NCBI GenBank assembly: GCA_004431415.1
Contig: QPMI01000063.1
Span: 62,001-126,000, forward strand
DNA from: Cyanophora paradoxa
Lineage: Eukaryota > Glaucocystophyceae > Cyanophorales > Cyanophoraceae
Reading direction: 5' to 3'
DNA: 64,000 bases
Part shown: positions 55,476 through 64,000 of the stretch, piece after piece
Numbering within the stretch: position 1 is the first letter of the stretch
Layout of the letters: every line of letters begins with the position of its first letter
Program-made: the position numbers and the translations under genes
Notes under the pieces: model-generated
Database searches by the model: none
What the model was told of the DNA's origin: nothing
Seen by the model: only the letters and a program-made list of their open reading frames with translations

Positions 55476-57528
55476 GGAGCTTCGAGTCCAAAAATAAGTG
55501 TCACGTCCGTGGGCAACTATGTAATGTCCGGGACCGTTCGCCTTCGTTGCGGAGGTTGCGAATCAGGACGCTCGGACCAATCGAACTCGACTGGAAAAAA
55601 AGGAAAAGGGGGCGTTCGTTTTCGGATTACGGACAAGATCCGTGCTCCTGCGGAGCACTAAGTACGGCGAAGCCTCGCGGACGCCCTCGCGGCTGTCACA
55701 GTAGGCCTACAGGGCACTCACCGACTGCCAGGCTGGCCAGCGGCCTGGCCGATCGCGAACAGCTTTCTGGCTGGAAGCTGGCTGGCTGACGGCCAGTCCA
55801 GCTAGCGCTGGCCGGCTAGAGGAATATTAATGTACTGAGGAAATAAAGGGTGGAGCAGATTGAGAGGAGATTAATAATATAATATTGTTGGGAAGGAGGC
55901 CCGGGAGGGGCGAGGTTCTCGCGGCCAGGCGCATGCACAGATCTCGCGAATCGCTTAAACAGAATCTCGAATTCGAATTCATATAGCATCGATGTGTAGG
56001 GCTGCGGAGGCGAGGGCGCGCGGAAAGATGTGCAGGCGTGGCCAGGATCGAATTTTTGCGTCGGCTGGATTGCCGCGCCCTGTTGCGTCCGCAGAGCTTG
56101 CGAAAGGCTTTTAAAACATCTCTGATGAATATTGTAGCGATGCCCGTGCGTGAGGATGCGAGGGCGCGCGGAAAGATGTGCAGGTCTGTCCAGGATCGAA
56201 TTTTCGGGGTCGGCTGGGTCCCCGCGGCCCGGCGCATCCGTAAAGCGAGCGGAAGGCTTCTTCTACATCTCAAATGCTTATGCTATTGTTCCGCGCATGC
56301 ACCGCGGCGTGGGCGCGCGGAAAGATGTCCGGGTCCGTGCAGGATCGAATTTTTGCTGCCGGCTGGGTTCTCGTGCTCTTTCGCGTCTTCGAAGCTTGTG
56401 GAAGGCTTTGATAAAATCCCAAATGAATATAGTAGCGATGTGCTTGCGTGAGGATGCGAGGGCGCGCGGAAAGACGTGCAGGTCCGTGAAGGATCGAATT
56501 TTCGGGGTCGGCTGGGTCCTCGCGGCCCGGCGCATCCGTAAACCGTGCGGAATGCTTTGTCTACATCTCAAATGCTTATGCTATTGTTCCGCGCATGCGC
56601 CGCGGCGTGGGCGCGCGGAAAGATGTCCGGGTCCGTGCAGGATCGAATTTTTGCCGTCCGCTGGGTTCTCGTGCTCTTTCGCGTCTTCGAAGCTTGTGGA
56701 AGGCTTTGATAAAATCTGAAATGAATATTGTAGCGATGCGCATGCGCGAGAATGCGAGGGCGCGCGGAAAGATGTTCAGGTCCGTCCAGGATCGAATTTT
56801 CGGGGTCGGCTGGGTCCTCGCGGCCTGGTGCATTTAGAGACCGTGCGGAAGTCTTCTTCTACATCTCAAATGCTTATGCTATCGTTCCGCGCGTGCGCCG
56901 CGGCGTGGGCGCGCGGAAAGATGTCCGGGCCCGTGTGGGATCGAATTTTTGCCGTCGGGTACCTTCCTGCGCTGTTCCGGCTCCGAAAAGCGGATTTCGG
57001 GGGCGCGCAGGCCCTGCTATGTCTATACGCGCCAGTACGCATCGATTGCGCGCATCGCGGGACCGGCCGGAACCGGGAGGATCACCGAAATCGAGCTTGC
57101 GGCGATGCGCTCGCCCTCGCCCGTCATTCTGTATCGTTCTGGGGCGTCCCTGGCGCGATTTCGTCGCGGGACCGGGCGGGACCGGGTCCCACCTTCTGAC
57201 TCGGACTGTGTTTGTCGGGGGTTAAGTTCCGGAATTGATCCAGAGGGAAATTCGATGTTCGCGCGACGTCCACGGGGGAGCGGTCGTCTTAGGGGAGCCA
57301 GGACGCTAAAAATGGATCTAGAGGGGTCTGTGGCGGTTCGGGCAACTGTGTAATGTCCATCAATCGCGTCCGTGTCGAGGCAGAATTAATAATTCTGCCT
57401 CGAGGGAGTGTGACACGGAAATTATTTAGCAGGGGGGATCTCGAGTGGAAAAAAAGGTTAAAAAAGGAATTTCGCTCGGCGGTTTTTGGGTTTGAGAAAG
57501 AGGCTTCGCCTGAAGAGGCTTCGCCCGA
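55476..57528. repeat. 2.05-kb duplicated block, copy 2
   Basis: This is the second copy of 49684-51735. It ends in tandem 15-bp units instead of the 158-base direct repeat. Confidence 0.85.
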
Positions 57529-57558
57529 AGAGGCTTCGCCCGAAGAGGCTTCGCCTGA
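57499..57558. repeat. Four tandem 15-bp units AGAGGCTTCGCCYGA
   Basis: Exact tandem at 57499, 57514, 57529 and 57544; two units occur at 51706-51735. Each unit is the left arm of the GAGGCTTCGCC stem module, so this looks like slippage of that arm. Confidence 0.9.
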
Positions 57559-57568
57559 AATAATTGCA

Positions 57569-57602
57569 AGGGGGGAAAGAAGACCGAAGGTCTTCCCCCC
57601 CC
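57569..57602. repeat. Hairpin GAAGACC-GAA-GGTCTTC with G/C-run extension
   Basis: A 7-bp stem with a GAA loop is extended by a G run on the left and a C run on the right. It marks the right end of the repeat array. Confidence 0.8.
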
Positions 57603-58729
57603 TGGCTTCCCGTTCCCTCGCTTCAGCCAAAATTTTTCTATGAGGCCGTTTTCGAGGTCCAGTTTGCAACAAAAAATGATGGTTATTCGCGTTCGGATTG
57701 GCTCGGTGGACCGGTCAGCTCTCGACTTTCGAGCGTCGAATTCGAGGGGAAAAAGTGGTTTTCGAGGGGAAACTACCTTCTCTCTTACTCCGGTCTTCAA
57801 ATTCCTTGCGCAGTTCTGCATGGAACCAGTTCTCCCTAGCTGTCTCCTCTAGATTTCGGCTTCTTCGCAGTGCGTCGCGTACGCCTTGCTCTTAATTCGT
57901 TGCGCGGTTCTGCATGGAACCACTTCTCTCTACCTGTCAACGTCTCCTCTAGATCTACTAGGCTAGATTTCCGCCTGCAAACTGCTTGCGCATGCGTTGC
58001 TGCCTGCGCCGCTGCAGCTGATCGCAGCCGAGCACGCCCGGCCGGCCAGATCTAGACCGTACTCTCTTGCTGCGCTTATATCGAGCTTATATCGAGCTTA
58101 TATTGCAGAACCGCGTGTGCCGGCCGAGCACGCCGGCCGGGCCGGGCGCTCGGCGCTCTTGTTGCGATTGGCACCCGGACAGCAGACTAGCTAGTGTGCT
58201 GCGCACGACGTGGCCGCAGTGGCGCTTGTCCGCTCATTCGGCACCCCGCGTGCGCCCTGTGTTGCGCCGCGTGCACGTGCGTGCGCCCCCGCCGCCGCCT
58301 GAATCTGGCCTTTCATTCAGGCTTTTCTTTATTCGGTTAGATCGCAGCGTCTGCATATCAGCCCTTTTCTATTCTTTTCAATCATATATATATAATATGT
58401 GTCTATCTTTACTACTTCAACTAGAAGGAGCGGTGTGGAGTCGAGTCGGTCCTTGGCCCTGCAAGAAGGCTCTGTCTGCCCTAGCTAGGAGCTATCTGTC
58501 GGAGTCTTGGCCCTGGGGGAGGGGGGGGGAGGGGAGGCGGGGCGCACGGGGCGTGGGGGGGTGACGGGGGGCGGAGCGGAGGGGGGGGAAGGGGGCGGGG
58601 AGCGGGGTGCACAGCGGGGTGGGGGGGCGGCGGGGGCGAAGCGCTGGAGGGCGGGGCATATATATATACACTTGCAATTGATCATCGGATCAAATTCACT
58701 AGATTATAGAAAGTGAAAAGATTTACACA
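57603..58729. other. Intergenic DNA between repeat array and gene C
   Basis: No supported gene. TATATCGAGCT is repeated near 58075-58105, and a G-rich tract at 58514-58660 lies just beyond the 3' end of gene C. Two similar phrases (CTTGCGCAGTTCTGCATGGA and CGTTGCGCGGTTCTGCATGG, about 57804 and 57899) suggest a local duplication. Confidence 0.5.
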
Positions 58730-61700
58730 TTATATCAACCCGTAGCGGTTGTGCGGCTTCTTTGCAGACAGCGCTCCACCGGCTTCGACTTCTTCGAATC
58801 CGTCCGGGACGGCGAGCCCCAAATCCAGCCCGGTCGCCCCGCCCCGCGCGCTCGACTTCGCGCGCGCTGTGCCTTCCGGCTCGGGCTGCGCATGCCGCCC
58901 GACTCGCGACCCGCCCCGATCCCAGCGGGGGTCCGAGGCGGGGGCCGACGACGGGGCGTGGCCTGAGCCCGCGCTCTCGATCGCGAGCGACGATGCGGCA
59001 ACGGATCCAGAGCCGGAGCCGCGATTGCGGCCGGAGGCGCTCGGCGGAGGAGCCTGCGCATGCGACTGCGCCGGCTGCTCCCGAGCGGCTGGCGCCGAAC
59101 GCGGCCCGCGGGCGCCGCCGCCGTCGGAGGGAGGCGACGATGTTGGGCTGCCGACGAAGGAGGGCGGCGGCGAAGCGGAGCTCGCCTTTACGCTCGCGAT
59201 CGCGACCGCGCTGGAGCGCGACGAGGCGGCGGCGTCGGCCGGCCTCTGGGCGGCGGGAGAGGGCGCCCGCCCCTGCTGGCCGGCCTGCTTGGCCATGGAC
59301 GTCGAATCGGCTGCGGGCCGCAGCGCTTGGGCCTCTCCGTCGGCTGGGCCCGGCGCCCCGGCCGGCGCCCCGGGACCGTGCAGCTCCGCCAGACCGGCGG
59401 CGACCTCGTCGTGTACTGCGGCTGGCGGGAGCTGGAGCCCCAGCGCGGAGGCCGCGCTGCGGGGCGCGGCGCCCGCCGCGGCCATCGCAGCCGAGCTCGC
59501 GATCGACGATCGCGACGCGGACACAGAGGCGAGGTCCGCGGCGGGGGAGGGCCGGGCCGAGTCGTCCAGCGCCTTCTGCCTCGCGAGCGCGCCGGCCAAA
59601 GAGCGCGGCGCCGGGTCGAACGTGCCCGAGCGAGCCGCAATCGCCGCCAGAGGTCGCAGTTGCTTCTGCTCTCCGCCGGTGCCGGACTCGAAGCGAGCGG
59701 CGGCAGGCGGGGGCGGGGGCGGGGGCACTGGTAACGGGACCTCGAGGGCCGTGCCCAGCGCCGCCGCCGCGTCGCGGAGTGCGCTGTTCGCCGGGCTCGC
59801 GCTCGGCATCGAATCCGGCGGAGGCGGCTCTGCTGAGCGGTTGGCGGCGCCGACCCACAGCGGCGCCAGCGCCCCGACCCGCTCGGCCGGGCGCGCCTCG
59901 CCGAGGCCCTGCGTGTCCAGGAACTGGGCCAGCGTCGGCAGACTCGCGCCCGTGTCGGCGGGAGGAAGCGCCAGCGGCGTGCCCACACCGCGCGGCGGGG
60001 GCCCCGCCTCGTGCGGCTCGTCGTGCGCGGAGCCGCCGCTGCCGGTCCGCAGGAAGGCGCTCGCCCGGGCGACCCACGAGCGCCGCCGCCCGCGCGGGTG
60101 CTGCCCGAGCGCGTCGCCCTCGGTGGCGATGACGACGGTCCGTGCCCCCGGGGCGAGGACGCTGAGGTGCTCGCTCGAGACGTCGGAGGCCGAGCCGGTG
60201 CGCGAGCTCTTCGCGTCGACGAGCGCCATCTGCAGCGTCTCGGGGCGCGCCAAGTACTTCGCGAACCTCGGGTACCGCTGCGAGGCGAGCCGAGTTGAGG
60301 CGAAGGCAATGCGACAAAAGAACGCTTTGGCTCGCCTGCATGAGCTGCAGGAGGGCGACGAAGGCGAGGAGCATCTGGCAGCCGATGTCGATGGCGCTTC
60401 CCGCGAGGGCCGACAGATCGGCGAACATGTCTAGGAGCGAGGCGCGCTCCACGCGGCTGATCTGCGCGCGGCCAGCGTCAGAATTCGCGATCGGGCGAGC
60501 GGCCGTTCGTGCGGGCGGGGCACCCTGACGTGGACGTCGCTCAGCTCGAACGCCGCGCGAAACGCGACCGACTCGCCCGCGCAGGACGGGTGCGACAGCG
60601 GGAGCGTCAACGAGCACAGGCTCTGCCGGCGTGCGTCACGGCGGCGACAACCCAACGAGATGATCAAAGAGCGAGTTTTACGCACGAAGGACTCCTCCTC
60701 CGCCTCTGCGCCCCGGTTTGAAGACGGCCAGAGCGACGTGTCGTAGCGCGGGCTCCCGTCACGCTCGTCCTGCGTTCATTGTGATGCACAGATCGGGAAA
60801 AGGACGCAAGAACAGGAGCGCGAGTTTAATTTGGCACCTCGAAGTGGAGCGGGACGAGGGAGAGGGGCGCGACCACGGGCCGGAGGCCGCGGAACACGCC
60901 GAGCGTGGCGTCCGATCGGGTGCGGACGCGCCCCTTGACGGTCAAGTTTGTCGGCACCTGCCGCCCGTGACCAGGCGCCGTCAGCGCGGCGAGACTTTGC
61001 AGCGCGAATCGTCGCCGTCGCACCTCGATCTTGTACGTGACGGCGACCGCGAGCGCCATGCGGGAGGCGAGGCGCAGCTCGACGGAGACGTTCGTCGCGG
61101 CCGACAGCGTGCAGTTCTGGCACATCCAGTCCACTCTGCAGGCTCCGAGTCATTCGAAGTTCAATGCGCGTCATTCTTTACAAACGGGGCGCACATGCAC
61201 GCCCGCTGTGTCTCGTTGTAGAACGCGGACAGCTGCGGGAGTGACTTCGGATCGTCGTCCACCGGCGCGATGCCACGGAAAGAGGCCGTCGCGCCGACCC
61301 ACGACGCATCCGACGGGGTCGCAAAGCCCGAGGGATCCGCAGAGCCTCGCACGGCGCAGGAGCCGGGGTATCCCACGAACGCCGCCCGGACGGCGAAGAC
61401 GCCCGTGATGTCGCCTGCCGAGGGGGACGCACCGCCGAGGAGCGTCTGGAGGACCGTGTAGTTCGCGATTGCGTACTGGAGGACGACGAACGCCGCCGCG
61501 ATGACGGCGAAGCCCAGGCCGGCGATCGCGAAGACGCCGCCGGCGGCTCGGAGCACGTCTGACGCCGCCTCTAAGTCCGCGTTCTCCTGCAGCGTCTGGT
61601 CGACCACCTCGCTGTACAGGACGTTGATCTTGGCGACCTGTTCGTTCATCGCTGTCAGAGCCCGGCCGTGGCTACGGGTTTCTCCATCATAATATAATGT

Positions 61701-64000
61701 CAACGGGGGGCACGTATACGTACCCGGCGGTAGCGCTCCGCAGCCCGGTCTCCGGATCCGGTCTTCAGGTGGACGCAGATGGCGATCGCGGCGACGAGCA
61801 CGAGGGCGCCGACGGCGGCCGCGATGTACGTGATTATGCGGTAGAGCTGCGCGAACGCGACGGACTCGTCCTCAATCTCGGGGCGGGTGATGGTCGCGTT
61901 GACGGTGTCGTCCACGAAGGTTTCCACGACGAACTCGTCGATGGCGTCCTGGAGCAGACCCCTGCGGCGGCCGTCACTACACTTGGTCGGCTCAGCGCAG
62001 CCGAGCAATCGCACTCGCCTGCGCTGCGGCACTATTCGGGCGCCGGCGACGAGGTCTTTGATCCCGCCGATGACGTCCTGGTAGCGGGGTATCTCGACGG
62101 GGTCGGCCGTGCCGACTGCACATGTACACTGTCGTCAGAACGGCAAGCGGAATGAGTGCACGCGGGACAGGTCGGACCCGGACAGAGCTGCGTGGCTGCA
62201 CAAGGGACGCAGGCGGTCGCGCCATCTTCGCCCGACATAAAGCCCGGCGGGCTGCGCGCGCGACGCCTGCATGAGCCACCAGCGCAACTGCTTTTGTGCA
62301 AGCGGCACCGACCACGGCGTGCAGTAATCCATGGACACGTTGCGGTACTGCCCACGAGCGCAGGGGCTGCAGAACGCTTGGGTTTCGTCCGACTGCAACC
62401 GCATTCGGCGAAGGTCAAATAAGAGAAGAACAATGATCGCAATTGTGAAATGAAAATACGCACGACTTCTCCGCCAGGGCATCGCGTGCAGCCCGGGCTC
62501 CCGTTGCCGGAGACGGTGTTGCGGGGGCACTTGATGCAGGACATGGCGCCCGCCGGCCGGTACATCGACACGTTGCAGGCGATGCACTCCGTCCCGAGGT
62601 CGTTGGCGACGAAGCCCTCGGGGCAGGGCGTGCAGGTCGGGTCTGGCAGCCAACGTCAGCGCGCGCAGAGGGCGAATGCAGAAAAAGTTCGGCATCGAAC
62701 CTCCAGGCAATGCGGTCGACACAGAATCGCATCGTACGCACGTCCCGTTAATAGGCATGTACCCGCCTTCGCAGTCTGTCGTGCCGCATTACGAACGATG
62801 CGAACGACGAAAATGCGCCGGTTGTGTGATTGAAACTGCGAGAATTCGAGAGCTCGCACCGACACATTCGGCCCTGTCCTTCCTCGGCACCTTCCCCGGG
62901 GGACTGAGGGAGGAGGCGCGGCGTCGGCACACAGTGACGCGTGACGCTTAAGCTTGCGGGTATATATATATCTGCCAAAGCGCACCACGGCTCGCACTGC
63001 ACCATGCCTTCCCGGCGCGCGGCGGTCGTGATCGGGCACGGCTGGCATGTGGCGAAGTGTGAGTCCCTGTAGGACCCCTGCAACAACAACCAGCGTCAGT
63101 GCTCTGCGCAGAGGCAGAAGAATCGCGCGGCAACCCACCAGCGGGCACGGCAGGCATGAACGGAAATCGGGTGCAGAGTAGAAGCCCAGCGAGCAATTCG
63201 TGCAGTGCTCGAACGTCCCCTCCTTTGGCGCGTACGTCCCAAGCGGACACTGCACCAGAAATGAGAACGCGCACTTTGCGTTCGCAGGAAATGTACGCAG
63301 AGATAGCGCACCTGCAGGCACTTGCGTGGGCGGGAGGTGTTCTTCGGGAGCCACTCGAAGAAGCCGGCGTCGCACGGGATGTAGCGCGTGCTGTCGTTGG
63401 ACGCAAAGTGGCCCCAGGGCGGCTCCAGGCAGCTCCCGCTCGTCGCCAGAGGAGACCAAAGGCCCTATTAATGCGTGGCGAGTAAGCTGTCAGCGAACGT
63501 AAAGCTACTGGCGTCCGGTTCCAAGCGCACAGTTTTACACGGCAAGCATGCGTTCTGCGAAGCCGAGTAAATGAGCACAAGCAGGCATTTATTGGAGCTG
63601 GGACAACAGACGGCGCACCGAGTCCCCGTGGAAGGTCCCCCCGCGGCAGGGGAGGCAGCCCGACCGGTCGTCGTTGCTGATGTAGCCCGGCGTGCACGGC
63701 GTGCACTCCGACGCCCCCGGCGCGCTCCAGAATCCGTCCTGACGCCACCGGTGACCTTGGCGCCGGAAACAAGCAGAAACCATGGCGTGATGAGCACCTG
63801 GCAGGGCACGCAGGTGCTGTTTCGCTCGTAGAAACCGGCCCGGCAGAGGTTGCACTCGGCCCGGTTCAGGGAGCTCTCCGTCCCGCGCGGGCTGCCGGCG
63901 CGAGGTCAGCGGACCGACTGGCTCGCTGCGTTCTACAGTGCGATATCACCGCACCACATATTGCAGTACCAGAAGCCCTGTGCGCTCGTGTATTGACCGT
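58730..64000 (-). CDS. Gene C: inverted, diverged copy of the LamG/Cys-rich membrane gene, 5'-partial
   Basis: Read on the minus strand this is the 3' half of the same gene family. Cys-rich repeats lie at about 62150-64000, the first membrane segment at about 61769-61837, the second at about 61467-61541, the loop and third hydrophobic segment at about 60370-61180, and the tail to a stop at 58730-58732. The tail is an uninterrupted frame of 507 codons (58730-60253), starting RPETLQMALVDAK and ending PHNRYGLI. It is the best guide to the true frame of copies A and B. Unlike those two, this copy has real substitutions (for example DAIDEFVVETF versus DAIDDFVVETF) and a different intron at about 61650-61710, so it separated earlier. 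It is unclear whether the gene is complete, since the window ends inside it. Confidence 0.7.
61700..62110 (-). other. Gene C exon with first membrane segment
   Basis: The exon reads VPQRRRVRLLGCAEPTKCSD through ATITRPEIEDESVAFAQLYR into the membrane segment IITYIAAAVGALVLVAAIAI and ends at a donor next to YRR. It matches 9104-9502 in gene A with few amino-acid changes, and the hydrophobic core is unchanged. Confidence 0.65.

Larger units (their letters stand above)
41340..57560. repeat. Mosaic repeat array built on about 149-bp units
   Basis: The phrase AGGATCGAATTTT recurs every 147-150 bp (for example about 41854, 42003, 42153, 42300, 42450). Two alternating unit types (GGGGTCGGCTGGGTCCTCGC versus TGCCGTCGGCTGGGTTCTCG) make a dimer of about 300 bp. 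Runs of these end in a longer block (CTTCCTGCGCTGTTCCGGCT to ACCGGAATTGATCC), a 27-bp palindrome and an A-rich boundary, and the cycle restarts with a GTGCTCC-TGC-GGAGCAC hairpin. Many open frames of about 80-230 codons run through it, but they overlap on both strands and shift with the unit length, so none is supported. Confidence 0.85.

Noticed and set aside
41790-57350. Many open frames of 80-230 codons in the repeat array
   Set aside because: They overlap on both strands, follow the repeat units and change frame with unit length; no protein motif was recognised.
58485-58716. Gly/Arg-rich or Pro-rich small proteins in the G-rich tract
   Set aside because: Pure translation of a G-run tract on either strand; no codon or motif evidence.

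Overview
The window looks like nuclear DNA of a microbial eukaryote, most likely a GC-rich unicellular alga or related protist. A haptophyte or stramenopile is my best guess, at low confidence. The reasons are genes split into many small exons by short GT...AG introns, very large Cys-rich/LamG membrane proteins, long GC-rich tandem and dispersed repeats, and no bacterial operon layout. There is no rRNA and no convincing intact tRNA.

Layout. (1) 1-12502 (+): 'gene A', a large multi-exon membrane protein whose 5' end lies off the window. It has a LamG/beta-sandwich ectodomain, a long array of CPxG Cys-rich (GCC2/GCC3, ephrin-receptor-like) repeats, three hydrophobic segments and a Pro/Ala/Ser-rich tail. 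(2) 13253-18393: an AT-rich, intronless insert that breaks the 3' flank of gene A. It carries two paralogous beta-rich proteins, a DUF723-like zinc-ribbon protein and an S-adenosylmethionine-decarboxylase (SpeD) homologue. Two perfect 28-bp hairpins bracket these genes; they differ in sequence but keep their pairing. (3) 18394-26400: repeats, including about 27 copies of a 143-bp GC-rich satellite (20690-24582) and two copies of a roughly 200-bp repeat. (4) about 26400-39971 (+): 'gene B', whose 3' part (28596 on) nearly duplicates gene A but is joined mid-exon and out of frame to the 5' exons of a diverged LamG paralogue. (5) 41340-57560: a mosaic repeat array of about 149-bp units, hairpin modules, larger duplications, a MITE-like element and an 843-bp insertion. 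(6) 58730-64000 (-): 'gene C', an inverted, more diverged copy of the same family with an uninterrupted C-terminal tail.

The host genes appear to be one receptor-like family amplified by segmental duplication and recombination. A and B differ almost only by one-base changes in C/G runs, which suggests either a very recent duplication or consensus errors and unmerged haplotypes. Gene C is needed to see the true frame of the tail.

The most interesting region is the AT-rich insert. It has virus-like compaction, a polyamine-pathway enzyme with every expected catalytic residue at the right spacing, and two hairpins in direct orientation exactly 3200 bp apart, each preceded by ATCGAT-rich repeats. 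It could be an integrated small virus or plasmid-like replicon of a kind I cannot assign. No polymerase, helicase, Rep, integrase or recognisable major capsid protein is visible, so its nature stays open.
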